Shown: in pieces, positions 15,846 through 24,727 of the stretch
How the letters are laid out: each line of letters starts with the position of its first letter
Position numbering within the stretch: the stretch's first letter is position 1
Assembly: GCA_016756725.1 (NCBI GenBank)
Contig: JAESII010000004.1
Location: 372,001 to 436,000, forward strand
Source: Synergistaceae bacterium
GTDB taxonomy: Bacteria > Synergistota > Synergistia > Synergistales > Aminithiophilaceae
Direction of reading: 5' to 3'
DNA length: 64,000 nucleotides
Program-made: the position numbers and the translations under genes
The notes under the pieces: generated by a model
The model's input: only the letters and a program-made list of their open reading frames with translations
Database searches by the model: none
Told to the model about the DNA's origin: nothing

Positions 15846-16878
15846 GAAGGAACCGTTCCAGTCCCGCTTTCAGGATCGTCACGCTCCGTCGGAATTCGGC
15901 CAGGCAGAGGCGCTCCTCATCGGTGTGGTCGAGGCGGCTGTCGCCGGGGCCATAGGCCGCGAGAGGGCACTTCCAGGAGGCGGCGAGGTTGAAATCGGCC
16001 GTCCCTCCCTTGACGAGCAGAGCCGGTCTGTCGCCGGCCTCCCGCACGGCGCCGGCCAGAGAGCGGGCCAGCGGATCGGACCGGCCCACGGAATGGGCGG
16101 CCACGGCGTCGAGACAGGCGACGGCGACACCTTCGCCGACGACGGCGCCGAGCTCCCTGAGCCAGACCGCGACGTCCCCTCCCAGGGGGAGGCGGACGTC
16201 GACCTCGATCGTGGCGCTTCGGCCCTGACCCTCGGCGCCCGCCATGGACGCCACGGCGGCCGAAGGCCTGTCGATGACGAGGCGGGAAGGGTCGTCGCGC
16301 TCCTCGACGGCACCGAGGAGGGCCGAGGCGGATCGGACGACGGCCGTGAGGGGGCCGGCATCGCCGCTGCGGTGGGCCCCTCCGTCCGAGGCCGAGAGCT
16401 GCAGGAGAAGGCGGCCCCGGTAGGCGATGGTGACGCCCGTCGTCCCCGAAGGCTCGCCGATGACGCATCCATCGGGAGCATGAAGGTCCAGGCGGTGACG
16501 CATGCCCCGGGAATCGCGCTCTTCGCCGACGGCGGCGACAAGGGTCACCCGCCACCCCTCGTGAAGGGAAAGGGCTCCCCCGGCTGCGGCGAGGGCGCAC
16601 AGGGGGCCCTTGGCATCGACGGAACCGCGCCCCCAGAGCAGGTCTCCGTCGAGACGGACTGGGGGCCCTCCGGGAACGGTGTCGATGTGGCCGACGAGAA
16701 GAAGCTCCCTCTCACCCCGGCCCCGCGTCGCCACGACATTGCCGATCCTGTCGATGTCGACGGCCTCCCAGCCGAAATCTCCCAGCCGTCCGGCCAGGAA
16801 CGCCGCCGCCTGAGCCTCGTCGCCGCTGAGGCTGGGAAGGGAAACGAGATCGACGAGGAGACCCTCGGCCGCCGTCAT
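15835..16878 (-). CDS. lysK: [LysW]-lysine (or ornithine) hydrolase
   Basis: This 347-residue M20-family metallopeptidase releases the finished amino acid from the LysW carrier. Metal-site motifs include 'LLLVGHIDTVPGG', 'GRGSVDAKGPLCA' and 'AAVGEERDSRGM', with a dimerisation domain in the middle and a late 'TADFNLAA' motif. The start is ATG at 16876-16878 in an ATGA overlap with lysJ. It is last in the lysW-X-Y-Z-J-K operon. Chemistry for lysine and ornithine is identical, so the substrate follows from the other genes. Confidence 0.87.
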   Translation of the reverse strand: MTAAEGLLVDLVSLPSLSGDEAQAAAFLAGRLGDFGWEAVDIDRIGNVVATRGRGERELLLVGHIDTVPGGPPVRLDGDLLWGRGSVDAKGPLCALAAAGGALSLHEGWRVTLVAAVGEERDSRGMRHRLDLHAPDGCVIGEPSGTTGVTIAYRGRLLLQLSASDGGAHRSGDAGPLTAVVRSASALLGAVEERDDPSRLVIDRPSAAVASMAGAEGQGRSATIEVDVRLPLGGDVAVWLRELGAVVGEGVAVACLDAVAAHSVGRSDPLARSLAGAVREAGDRPALLVKGGTADFNLAASWKCPLAAYGPGDSRLDHTDEERLCLAEFRRSVTILKAGLERFLRRR

Positions 16879-18017
16879 CGCAGCCCCTCGTCCAGGGCCT
16901 CGCCGAGGAGGCCAAGGGCCCGGTCGCAATCGGCCTCGGACGCGGTGAAGGGAGGAAGAAGACGCACCACCTGGGGACCGGCGGGCAGGGCGAGAAGGCC
17001 CCTCTCCTGACAGGAGCGCACGACGGGAGCGGAGCGACCCCGGACCTCGATGCCGATGAGAAGGCCCAGACCACGGACTTCCGTCACGGCACGATGGCCC
17101 AGGCCGAGGACTCCGGAGCGTAGATAAGAACCGACCTTTACTGACCTTTCCAGGAGGCGGTCCCGCTCGATCACCTCATGCCCCCTGAGGGCGACGGCCG
17201 AGACGAGGGGATTGCCGCCGTAGGTCGACCCGTGGCTCATGGCGGGAAAGCCGCCGTGATGCCCTTTCCAGATGACGGCGCCCGAGGGAAGCCCGCCGGC
17301 GAGGCCCTTGGCGAGGGTCACCACGTCGGGATCGAGGCCGACGAGAGGCGAGGCCAGCAGCGATCCACACCGGCCCCAGCCCGTCTGAATCTCGTCGGCC
17401 ACCAGAAGGGCATCATGGCGGCGGCAGGCTTCGGAAAGGGCCTGCCCCGTCTCCTTCTTCAAAGGAAAGACGCCGCCCTCGCCCTGAACGGGCTCGATGA
17501 AGACCGCTGCCGTCTCGTCATCGACGGCCTCGGCCAGTTCGTCGACGCCGAAGAACTGGACAGGCAGAAGGGATTCCTTCCAGGGCTTGCGGTAATGGGG
17601 ATTGAAGGTGAGGGCCAGGGCTCCCAGAGTCCGGCCATGAAAGGCCCGGCGGGCCGCAAGGATCCGCCTTCTGCCCGGACGGAGCAGGAGGATTAGCTTG
17701 AGGGCCGCCTCGACGGCCTCGGCGCCGCTGTTGCACAGGAAGGCCTCGCCCCCTTCAAGGAGGTTGCCGAGAAGGCTCAGAAGGGACCGGCGGGCCGGCG
17801 AGTCCAGCCCCATCCCGATCGTCCAGGGAGCCAGGGAGGCCTCGACGAGGGCCTTCTGCAGATCGGGATGGGCATGGCCGAAGAGGGCCGCACCGTGACC
17901 GCAGAGGAAGTCGACGTACTCCCGTCCCTCGTCGTCGCGGACCGTCGCCCCCTCTCCGGCGACAATCCTTATCCCGCGACCGCCATAGAGCTCCGCAGCA
18001 CCGATCGGCTGTTCCAA
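16875..18017 (-). CDS. lysJ: [LysW]-aminoadipate semialdehyde transaminase
   Basis: This 380-residue class-III PLP aminotransferase is of the ArgD/LysJ type. 'CNSGAEAVEAALKL', 'FHGRTLGALALT', 'VADEIQTGWGRCG' and the Schiff-base lysine in 'VTLAKGLAGGLPSG' are visible. It transfers an amino group from glutamate to the LysW-bound semialdehyde. The TTG start at 18015-18017 lies inside the end of lysZ and follows GGAGGGAG. It overlaps lysK at its 3' end, so translation is coupled. Confidence 0.87.
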   Translation of the reverse strand: MEQPIGAAELYGGRGIRIVAGEGATVRDDEGREYVDFLCGHGAALFGHAHPDLQKALVEASLAPWTIGMGLDSPARRSLLSLLGNLLEGGEAFLCNSGAEAVEAALKLILLLRPGRRRILAARRAFHGRTLGALALTFNPHYRKPWKESLLPVQFFGVDELAEAVDDETAAVFIEPVQGEGGVFPLKKETGQALSEACRRHDALLVADEIQTGWGRCGSLLASPLVGLDPDVVTLAKGLAGGLPSGAVIWKGHHGGFPAMSHGSTYGGNPLVSAVALRGHEVIERDRLLERSVKVGSYLRSGVLGLGHRAVTEVRGLGLLIGIEVRGRSAPVVRSCQERGLLALPAGPQVVRLLPPFTASEADCDRALGLLGEALDEGLR

Positions 18018-18817
18018 AGCTGACTCCCTCCTCCCTGAATGGCCTGGGTCAGAGGCCTGTCGCAGCGGCTGTCGGCGAGGACGACCCGGTCGAGGCCGCC
18101 CTCGAGGGCCTCACGGCAGGCGAGGAGCTTCCTTTTCATGTTGCCCCGGGCCAGAGCCTCCAGAGAAGCCCAGTCGTCGAGGCTTCCCCGGCGGACGAGG
18201 CTATCGGGCCGGTCCAGGTCCTCCATCAGGCCCGGAACGTTGGTCAGGATCACCAGCACGTCGGCTCCGACGGCGGAAGCCACGGCGGCGGCCAGGCGGT
18301 CGCCGTCGACGTTGAGGTTGAGACCGCCTTCGACGTCGACGGCCAAAGGCGGCAGAAGGGGAAGGGCCCCCGTCTTCCAGAGCGATTCCAGAGGGGCCCG
18401 GTCGACGGCCGTCACGGTGCCGCTGTAGTTGTCGCGGAGGACGAACCGGCGGCTCCCCTCGACAGCCCGGAGAACGGCCTTGCGCTCGGCCCGGGCCGTT
18501 CGGGCCACATCTGGCCGCAAGGGACAGGCTGCCAGGCCCAGTTCGGCCAGCTCCGAGGCCAGCTGCCCCGAGTAGGCAAGGGCAGCCGCCTCGAAAAGGG
18601 CCCGTTCGGCAGGCCCCACGTAGCGGCTGCGGTAGCCGCTGGGACTGGTGACATAACGGCAGGCCACGCCTGCGGCCTCGCAGAGGGCATCGGTGACGCC
18701 GCTTGCGCCGTGGACGACGATCCACCGTTCGCCCTCCCGGACTCGCCGGGCCAGATCTTCCAGAAGAGGGCGCGTATCGTTCCCTCGAGCTCCACCGATT
18801 TTGACAACACCGATCAT
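17969..18817 (-). CDS. lysZ: [LysW]-aminoadipate kinase
   Basis: This 282-residue amino acid kinase of the ArgB/LysZ fold phosphorylates the side carboxylate of LysW-gamma-aminoadipate (or glutamate). The N-terminal 'VVKIGGARGN', 'WIVVHGASGVTDAL', the 'NLNVDGDRLAAAVA' ATP site and 'LVILTNVPGL' are typical. The ATG at 18815-18817 has GGAGGTCC eight bases upstream; the longer frame start at 18847 does not. It is the fourth gene of the lys operon, 54 bp after lysY. Confidence 0.87.
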   Translation of the reverse strand: MIGVVKIGGARGNDTRPLLEDLARRVREGERWIVVHGASGVTDALCEAAGVACRYVTSPSGYRSRYVGPAERALFEAAALAYSGQLASELAELGLAACPLRPDVARTARAERKAVLRAVEGSRRFVLRDNYSGTVTAVDRAPLESLWKTGALPLLPPLAVDVEGGLNLNVDGDRLAAAVASAVGADVLVILTNVPGLMEDLDRPDSLVRRGSLDDWASLEALARGNMKRKLLACREALEGGLDRVVLADSRCDRPLTQAIQGGGSQLWNSRSVLRSSMAVAG

Positions 18818-18871
18818 GAACAGGACCTCCCTGTCAGTTTTAGTCAAAGCCTTCCGACGCTTTTTTGCGTC

Positions 18872-19912
18872 TCAGGCGGGATAGCAGGGTCGAAGATGGA
18901 GCCCCTGCCCTTCTTCGAAGCCCATCATGAGATTGGCCGACTGCAGGGCCGATCCGGCAGCCCCCTTGAGCAGGTTGTCGATGGCGCTGACGACGAGCAG
19001 ACGGCATCCGTCGTCGTGAAGGCCGAAGCCGACGAGGGCGCGGTTGCTGCCCATGACGAGGCGGGGATCGGGAAAACGCAGGTGGGCCGGTCTGGCCGGG
19101 GCGAGATGGACAAAGGGCTCCTCCCCGTAGACCCTCCTGTAGAGCTTCCAGAGATCGGCCTCCCTGGCCTTCTGGGCAAGACGGACATGGGCGATCATCT
19201 GAATGCCCCGGACGAGCTCGACGGCCGTCGTCGTCATCGTCAGACGCTCCGGGTCAAGGCGGAGCTCCTGAAGGGCCTCGGCCATGTGGCGGTGACGGAA
19301 GGGTTCGATGACCCTCAGGGCCCGGCTGCGGAAGGGGTGGTGACTTCCCTCGCCCGGCGTCGCCCCTCCTTCGGAGGAGCCGACGCGGCACTCGGCCCGC
19401 ACCTCGTCGAGAAGACCGGCCTGGGCAAGGGGAAAGAGGGCCAGATTGAGGGCCGTGGCGTTGCACCCCACGCCCGAGGCGAGGTCGGCACCGATCAGTT
19501 CGTCCCGGTGGAGCTCGGGCAGGCCGTAGACGGCCCGATCGACGAGGTCCTGGGGGGCTCCGCCGTCGCCGTACCAGTGATGGCGGAGTTTTTCGTCGCC
19601 GAGCCTCAGGTCGGCCGAGAGGTCGACCACCTTCTGGCCCCTGTCAAGGCAGAAGGCGGCCACGGGATAGGCCGTGCCGTGGGGAAGAGCCAGAAAGGCC
19701 AGGTCGGCCTCGACGGACCGCGCCTCGTCGGGGCTCATGAAGGAAATCCCGGGATAATCGGGGCGGAGATGGGGATGAACGGTCCACAGAGCCTGGCCGG
19801 CCCGCCGCCTCGACGTGACGGCGACGACCTCCAGGCCGTCATGGCCGGCCAGAAGCCTCAGCAGCTCTCCTCCTGTCAGCCCCGTTCCACCCCAGATCAC
19901 GACACGTGCCAT
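18872..19912 (-). CDS. lysY: [LysW]-aminoadipyl/glutamyl phosphate reductase
   Basis: This 346-residue NADPH-dependent reductase is of the ArgC type. The Rossmann start 'VVIWGGTGLTGGELLRLL', the substrate loop 'LALPHGTAYPVA' and the catalytic Cys in 'GVGCNATALNLALFPL' (about residue 150) are present. It makes the LysW-bound semialdehyde used by LysJ. ATG 19912 has AAGGAGGAA upstream. A 208-bp gap with hairpins separates it from lysX. Confidence 0.88.
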   Translation of the reverse strand: MARVVIWGGTGLTGGELLRLLAGHDGLEVVAVTSRRRAGQALWTVHPHLRPDYPGISFMSPDEARSVEADLAFLALPHGTAYPVAAFCLDRGQKVVDLSADLRLGDEKLRHHWYGDGGAPQDLVDRAVYGLPELHRDELIGADLASGVGCNATALNLALFPLAQAGLLDEVRAECRVGSSEGGATPGEGSHHPFRSRALRVIEPFRHRHMAEALQELRLDPERLTMTTTAVELVRGIQMIAHVRLAQKAREADLWKLYRRVYGEEPFVHLAPARPAHLRFPDPRLVMGSNRALVGFGLHDDGCRLLVVSAIDNLLKGAAGSALQSANLMMGFEEGQGLHLRPCYPA

Positions 19913-19945
19913 GGCCTTTCCTCCTTAAAAATCTTCATAAAATAA

Positions 19946-19972
19946 GGTCCGCCTCCTCGATGGATGCGGACC
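19946..19972 (-). terminator. Intra-operon hairpin upstream of lysY
   Basis: On the minus strand GGTCCGC pairs with GCGGACC around a 13-nt loop and is followed by TTATTTTAT. It could attenuate transcription between lysX and lysY or stabilise processed mRNA. A second stem (CTTCGC/GCGAAG, about 19987-20023) lies in the same gap. Confidence 0.45.
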
Positions 19973-20120
19973 GTCTCCGGAATGCCTCTTCGCTGCAGCG
20001 GCGCATCATCACTGCGAAGAAGGTCCTCCCGGATCGGTCCAAGACCGTTTGAGCCCCCGCTTTCGGGAAGCCATCAGGCTTTTGCTCTTCCCCTTTCGGC
20101 GATCGTTCACGGTCGTCCTC

Positions 20121-20945
20121 CTAGCGGCCCAGCCCGGCGCAGTGGCGCACGACGGCCTCAGGGATATCGACGCCCGTCGGGGCGATGGAGTTGCGGAATT
20201 CGGCGCCGTCGTTCACCTCGTTGACGAGCCAGCCTGAGTCGGTGCCGAAGAGGTCGACGGCCAGAAAGTCGCCGCCTACGGCTCCGTGGACCCGCCGGAG
20301 CAGCTCCTCCAGCTCGCCCGCGACGACCTGATTGGAGGCCCTGCCGCCCCGGGCCGTGTTCGTGATCCAGTGGGCGCTTTCGCGGCGGATGGCGCAGATC
20401 GGCTCTCCGCCGACGACGAAGGCCCGCACGTCGGAGCCGCTCTTTTCGACATACTCCTGGACATAGAAGATCTGGTGATGGGCGCCGAGATGGGCCTTGT
20501 GCTCGATGACGGCCTCGGCGGCCTCGCGGTCGTTCACCTTGGCGAGAAGACGGCCCCAGCTTCCCGTCACGGGCTTGAACACGGCGGGGTAGCCGATCTC
20601 TTCGGCGGCGGCGAGGGCCCCCTCTTCGGAGAGAGCGAGGCGGTAGGCGGGCTGGGCGATCGAAGCCGCCTCGAGAGCGGCTGTCGTGGCCAGCTTGTCG
20701 CCGCAGAGCTCCATCACCGAGGCGGGATTGACGACTCTCCGTCCCTGTCCCTCAAGGTGACGGGCCAGGGCCAGGTTCTGCCCGTGGCCGATGCAGCGGC
20801 AGAGATAGACGTCATCGTCGGCGCCGACGCCACCCCAGACGCGGTCCTTCACGTCTTCGAGGGCGACGTCCAGGCCGAGGCGGCGAGCCGCCTCGAGAAG
20901 GAGCTTCTCCTCCTGCCTCAGACGGGTGAAGAGAATCCGCAGCAC
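20121..20945 (-). CDS. lysX: LysW-aminoadipate (or glutamate) ligase, RimK-like ATP-grasp
   Basis: This 274-residue ATP-grasp ligase attaches the amino group of alpha-aminoadipate to the C-terminal glutamate of LysW. The fold elements 'VNPASVMELCGDKLATTAAL', 'YPAVFKPVTGSWGRLLAKV', 'FYVQEYVEKSGSDVRAFVVG' and 'LVNEVNDGAEFRN' are typical of LysX. The GTG start (20943-20945) follows the lysW stop by one base; the upstream frame overlaps lysW and is rejected. Whether aminoadipate or glutamate is preferred cannot be decided from sequence alone. Confidence 0.9.
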   Translation of the reverse strand: MLRILFTRLRQEEKLLLEAARRLGLDVALEDVKDRVWGGVGADDDVYLCRCIGHGQNLALARHLEGQGRRVVNPASVMELCGDKLATTAALEAASIAQPAYRLALSEEGALAAAEEIGYPAVFKPVTGSWGRLLAKVNDREAAEAVIEHKAHLGAHHQIFYVQEYVEKSGSDVRAFVVGGEPICAIRRESAHWITNTARGGRASNQVVAGELEELLRRVHGAVGGDFLAVDLFGTDSGWLVNEVNDGAEFRNSIAPTGVDIPEAVVRHCAGLGR

Positions 20946-20946
20946 C

Positions 20947-21117
20947 CTACTCGCCCCAGTCTTCCTGAACCTGAGGAGCCTCTTCGACGGCGGGGGGATC
21001 GAGTCGGACCAGTTCCAGCTCGGTCCCGCAGTCACCGCAGAGAAGGATCTCACCCTCCATCGCTCCCTCGGGAAGCGTCACCTGTCCTTCGCAGACCACA
21101 CATGTCACCTGAGTCAT
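20947..21117 (-). CDS. lysW: Amino-group carrier protein LysW
   Basis: This is a 56-residue acidic carrier. A zinc ribbon is formed by Cys6, Cys9, Cys27 and Cys30, and the C-terminal EDWGE ends in the glutamate to which the substrate is attached. The ATG at 21115-21117 has AAGGAGG seven bases upstream. It is the first gene after the T-box leader and heads the lysine operon. A longer frame on the same strand runs through the T-box RNA and is spurious. Confidence 0.93.
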   Translation of the reverse strand: MTQVTCVVCEGQVTLPEGAMEGEILLCGDCGTELELVRLDPPAVEEAPQVQEDWGE

Positions 21118-21159
21118 CGCAAAAACCTCCTTAGCCACGCCGGAGAATCCGGTAAATGA

Positions 21160-21462
21160 GAATACAAAAAGTCCCGCCCCCTGTCGGGGACGGGACTGAG
21201 CCCGCGGTACCACCCCGGTTGAGCCCGAAGACTCCACCTTGAGGACCCGATAACGGGGGTCGGCCGGAGCGCCTACTCCACCCTCCAGGGGCTTTCTGCG
21301 CCTGCTCCACAGGCCTTGGGCATCTTGCGGCACCGCCGGGACGTCTTTCAGCCGGTGAACGTCCCTCTCTGTAGACGGGTAGGCCCGCTTGAGCCACCTG
21401 CTTCTTCGCACTTTTCCGAGTCGGCCTTCCGGTAGGGACCGAAACCGCCACTCGCCATGTTG
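21160..21462 (-). ncRNA. T-box riboswitch leader of the lys operon
   Basis: Read on the minus strand, the leader ends with the conserved T-box GGGTGGTACCGCGG (21217-21203), then a strong terminator (21196-21166: about 11-bp GC stem followed by TTTTTG). Upstream is the Stem I distal signature AGAGAG and a CACCGGCTGAAAG loop region. A candidate specifier AAG (lysine) followed by A occurs on the descending side of Stem I ('GCCGCAAGATGCCC', about 21320). T-boxes read uncharged tRNA; a lysine-responsive one fits the operon. The specifier call is tentative because I did not fold the RNA. Confidence 0.88.
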
Positions 21463-21468
21463 AATGGC

Positions 21469-21497
21469 ATTATCAACGGCTCTGCTCCTTCTGTCAA
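21469..21497 (-). promoter_or_regulatory. lys operon promoter
   Basis: TTGACA (21497-21492), a 17-bp spacer and GATAAT (21474-21469) match the sigma-70 consensus at 11 of 12 positions. Transcription would begin near 21462, giving a leader of about 345 nt to lysW. Confidence 0.85.
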
Positions 21498-21688
21498 GTC
21501 CAAATCGGCAATTAAACGTCTCGCTCTGATAAAAGTCAGCAACCATCCCCCTTTAGCGGCAGGATGACCGGCGACGGAGGGCATCCTTTTCGGAACCAGG
21601 GAGAGAAGAAAGGGCTGACCGGCCATCGTCACCGAATATGATCAGTATTAGTCAGCTTCTTCTGCCTCTTTTGGTCCCCTCCGATCTC

Positions 21689-22243
21689 TCAGCCTACCCT
21701 TCTCTGACTCATGGGACCGCCGACGCGAACGGCCAGTGCCGCCGCTCCGACGGCCTTGACGAGGTCACCGGGCAGGAAGGGAAGAGCGCCGATCCGGAGG
21801 GCCCCGAGAAAGGAGATCTCCTTGCCGACGAGCCAGTTGAGGTTGAGGTAAAGCCCCGTCACTCCCAGGACGTAAAGGCAGGTCATGCCGGCAAGGCAGG
21901 CCAGAAGGTAATGGCCGAAGGAGGGCGTCCGCCGACGTTCGGCGACGAGGCCCGTCACATAGGCGGCGGCGGCGAAGCCTACGATGAAGCCGAAGGTGGG
22001 ACGCATGACGGCCTGAAGTCCGCCGCCGACGGTGAAGACGGGCAGCCCGAGGAGCCCCATGGCGATGTAGAGAAGCTGAGACAGCAGGGCCCCCCGCGAA
22101 CCGAGGAGGACGCCGGCGAGGTAGACGAAGAAGACCTGCAGCGTCAGGGGCACGACGGGGAAGGGAATGCGGATGTAGCTGCCGACGACGGTGAGCACGG
22201 CGAAAAGGGACGCCAGAATCATGAGGCGCAGACGTTGTCTCAA
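21689..22243 (-). CDS. bioY: BioY biotin transporter substrate-binding component
   Basis: This 184-residue membrane protein of about six helices is the S-component of an ECF-type biotin transporter. The family signature 'IRIPFPVVPLTLQVFFVYLAGVLLG' region and the 'PTFGFIVGF' motif are clear. The start is TTG at 22243, seven bases after GGAGG; the GTG at 22261 lacks a ribosome site. A TATAAT lies upstream on the minus strand near 22290. No bioM/bioN genes are adjacent, so it probably uses shared ECF energising subunits. Confidence 0.88.
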   Translation of the reverse strand: MRQRLRLMILASLFAVLTVVGSYIRIPFPVVPLTLQVFFVYLAGVLLGSRGALLSQLLYIAMGLLGLPVFTVGGGLQAVMRPTFGFIVGFAAAAYVTGLVAERRRTPSFGHYLLACLAGMTCLYVLGVTGLYLNLNWLVGKEISFLGALRIGALPFLPGDLVKAVGAAALAVRVGGPMSQRRVG

Positions 22244-22480
22244 GGAAGGCCCTCCAGTCACCCTGAAATTTATGTGGTTGACAGGCCCATTATAACGCGC
22301 GGGCCGCCCTAGACGCGAGTTTTTCGGCAGGAGAAGAGGACAGGAACGACGAAGAAGGGCATCAGAACCCCCTCTGGCGGCAATAAAGAGTCGAAAGAGA
22401 TTGATCTAACCTGACCATCCTCCACCCCGACCAGGCAGGTGAGGCGAGGAAATTCCCTCGCCCCCGAGCGTCCGCCCACA

Positions 22481-22516
22481 ACAAGGGGGCCAGCTCGAGA
22501 GAGCTGGCCCCCTTGT
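22481..22516. terminator. Terminator after pckA
   Basis: Perfect 16-bp arms (22481-22496 and 22501-22516) with a GAGA loop. It lies just past the pckA stop and ahead of bioY. Confidence 0.75.
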
Positions 22517-22533
22517 CCGTTCTTCAGTCTCCC

Positions 22534-24042
22534 CTAGATGGCGTCGACGATCTCCCGAGCCAGGCCGGTGAAACCGCCGAGGTAGTCGCGCCGCTCCTTG
22601 CGGAGGGCTCCGATGATGCGGCCATAATCCTCAGGGCCGTACTGGGCGTAGGGATCGTAGGCCTCCCCGCCCTCAAAGGGAAGGGACTGGGGGATCTCGT
22701 AGCCCAGGATGTCATCGTAGCGCCAGGTCATCTGCTCGCGCAGCAGGGCCTCGATGACGGAGAAGGTGATCTCGGGAGTCACGTTCAGGCCGTCACGGCC
22801 ACCGAGACGACCCGTGTTGAGCACGTAACAGCGGATGTGAGGGTTGTTTCTGAGAATCTGGAGCAGCCTGTTGCCGTTGGTGTGAGGCCGGTTGACGACG
22901 AAGGGATCGAAGCCGACGACCCGTTTGGCCTGTCCTACCCGTGACGGGTCTTCGGCGCTGGTGATCGTCGACTCGCCGAGCATGAAATAGGCTGCGGCCT
23001 GTTCGGGGGAGACGAGCCGCCCCACGGGGGGAATGTCGTAGCGCCTCATGTTGAAGAGCAGGACGTCCACGCGGGGCAGGTCGATCCGGTCCGACGTGTT
23101 GGGGATGGCGTCGCGGGGCACGAGTCCCCGTCCGTTGGTGCTGATGGCGTGGTTGTCGAAGTTGATCTCTCCGTCGTCGTCGACCCAGACGTTCTCGAGA
23201 ATGGCCCGTCTGTCCCGGGCCGCCTGAAGCAGGGGCTCCTGGCGGGAGACGTTGTCGGTCTTGATGTAGTAGTTTCTCTCCGTTCCCAGGGCCAGGCCAT
23301 CCTGGAAGAGGAGGTTGATGTCGTCCTGAAGGACCTCCACCCCTTCGGGAGACTCCAGCCCGTGGTCGGTGGTGGTGATCGTCGTCTTCCCCGTCCCGGA
23401 GAGACCGAAGACGAGCAGTCCCTTTTCGCTGATCCCGCCCTTTCCATCCCTGACGCGGACGATCTTGCTGCCTGCGTGAAGCCCCAGTCCCTGCATCTCC
23501 TCACGGACGGTGTGCATGACCATGCGGAGCGTGGCCATTTTCGTCTCGCCGTAGTAATCGCTCCCCAGGATGTAGGTCACTCTCTCTTTGGGGAAGACGA
23601 GCACTTTCCTCTGATGCCACTCGGGGACGACGACGGTGACGATGTCGGCAAAGTCCTCGTCGGCCTGAGGGTAGAAGTTGAAGCTGTACATCTGAGCGAT
23701 GCGGGCATAGCGACGCGTCACGTACAGATTGGTTGATATCTGAACTCCCTCGGCGGAACCGATCCGGGAAGAGACGCGGATCATCTGCTGCCACCGGAGG
23801 TAGCCCCAGACCTGCTCGAGCAGAAGGAGGTGGGACTCGTCGATGTCGTAGACCAGTTCCGTAAACTCCTTGCTCCGGGAACGGATGCGGGTCACGTAGA
23901 GGGACGAACCCTGGTTGTTGGGCACCAGTTCGTGGGCCGCCAGACCGCGCAGCTCCTCGTCGTTCACGTCCCGCAGCAGGCTGCGGCACACGGGGTGTCG
24001 CAGCCGTTCCGCCAGAATGTCGCGTGTTCCTTCCTCAAACAG
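22534..24042 (-). CDS. pckA: Phosphoenolpyruvate carboxykinase (ATP)
   Basis: This enzyme of about 500 residues interconverts oxaloacetate and PEP using ATP/ADP. The P-loop 'FGLSGTGKTTITTTD', the metal-site 'LQDDINLLF', and 'PRVDVLLFNMRRYDIPPVGRL' are present. An ATG/GTG start would be the GTG at 23991, without a ribosome site. CTG at 24042 lies 8 bases after GGAGG and gives 'MFEEGTRDILAERLRHPVC', which reads as genuine protein, so it is preferred. In amino-acid fermenters PckA can run toward gluconeogenesis or ATP formation. It is monocistronic. Confidence 0.9.
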   Translation of the reverse strand: MFEEGTRDILAERLRHPVCRSLLRDVNDEELRGLAAHELVPNNQGSSLYVTRIRSRSKEFTELVYDIDESHLLLLEQVWGYLRWQQMIRVSSRIGSAEGVQISTNLYVTRRYARIAQMYSFNFYPQADEDFADIVTVVVPEWHQRKVLVFPKERVTYILGSDYYGETKMATLRMVMHTVREEMQGLGLHAGSKIVRVRDGKGGISEKGLLVFGLSGTGKTTITTTDHGLESPEGVEVLQDDINLLFQDGLALGTERNYYIKTDNVSRQEPLLQAARDRRAILENVWVDDDGEINFDNHAISTNGRGLVPRDAIPNTSDRIDLPRVDVLLFNMRRYDIPPVGRLVSPEQAAAYFMLGESTITSAEDPSRVGQAKRVVGFDPFVVNRPHTNGNRLLQILRNNPHIRCYVLNTGRLGGRDGLNVTPEITFSVIEALLREQMTWRYDDILGYEIPQSLPFEGGEAYDPYAQYGPEDYGRIIGALRKERRDYLGGFTGLAREIVDAI

Positions 24043-24097
24043 AGCAATCGCCTCCCATGGATAGGTTCTCTCGTTTCTCTCGGATCAGGGAAAGGCC

Positions 24098-24727
24098 CTA
24101 CTCCAGCCACTGCCAGGAGAGGACCGTCCCCCGAAGACGGTAGCCCTCGAAAAAGGCTTCGGCCTCCTCCCCCTTCGAGCAGGGAACGGCCATGTTGAGG
24201 GTGACATCGACGCCGTAACTGGCGTGGAGGGCATCGACATCGACGCCCAGCTCCGGGAGCTGGTGGAGGATGACCCCCTGCCCTTCATAGGGGATGTGAA
24301 CCTGGAGTTGCCGGGAAAGCTGACGAATTCTCCTTCCCGAGGCTTCCAGGGCCGCCGAGGCCGCGGCGCCGTAGGCCTCGATGAGGCCCCGCACGCCGAG
24401 CTTGATGCCTCCGAAATAACGGGTGACGACGACGAGAACGTTCGTCACGTCGGCCCTCTGAATGGCGCCCAGGATGGGCTTTCCCGCCGACCCCGAAGGC
24501 TCCCCGGCGTCGGAATAGTATTCCCGCGATCCTTCCGGACCGAGCCTGTGAGCCCAGCAGTGATGATTGGCATCGGCCATGGAGCGTGAGATCTCCTTCA
24601 GGGCCTCCCGCGAGGCCTCCTCGTCGGCGACGATCCGGACCTGGGCCAGGAAGCGGGAGCGCCTGATCTGCAGTTCCGCCTGCTCCTCCAGGGCCGGTTC
24701 GACGTAGAGGTCACTGCGGTCACTCAA
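24098..24727 (-). CDS. YigZ/IMPACT family protein
   Basis: This 209-residue protein has the UPF0029 N-terminal domain. Signature stretches are 'RSRFLAQVRIVADEEAS', 'HHCWAHRLGPEGSREYYSDAGEPSGSA' and 'VVVTRYFGGIKLGVRGLIEAY'. A small C-terminal DUF1949-like half follows. The TTG start at 24727 overlaps the end of the HIT gene by 8 bp, so the two form an operon. The family is linked to translation quality control in eukaryotes; its bacterial role is unsettled. Confidence 0.85.
   Translation of the reverse strand: MSDRSDLYVEPALEEQAELQIRRSRFLAQVRIVADEEASREALKEISRSMADANHHCWAHRLGPEGSREYYSDAGEPSGSAGKPILGAIQRADVTNVLVVVTRYFGGIKLGVRGLIEAYGAAASAALEASGRRIRQLSRQLQVHIPYEGQGVILHQLPELGVDVDALHASYGVDVTLNMAVPCSKGEEAEAFFEGYRLRGTVLSWQWLE

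Noticed and set aside
20947-21546. 200-residue LysW with a long N-terminal extension
   Set aside because: The extra part is translated from the T-box leader RNA; the ATG at 21117 with AAGGAGG is the true start.
22265-22295. Sixth ArsR-type operator or BirA operator upstream of bioY
   Set aside because: ATGTGG and GGTTGACA half-sites are visible, but the second half is degenerate for either motif (CCCA instead of CCAC; GGTGAC shifted by one base for BirA). Not enough to call.
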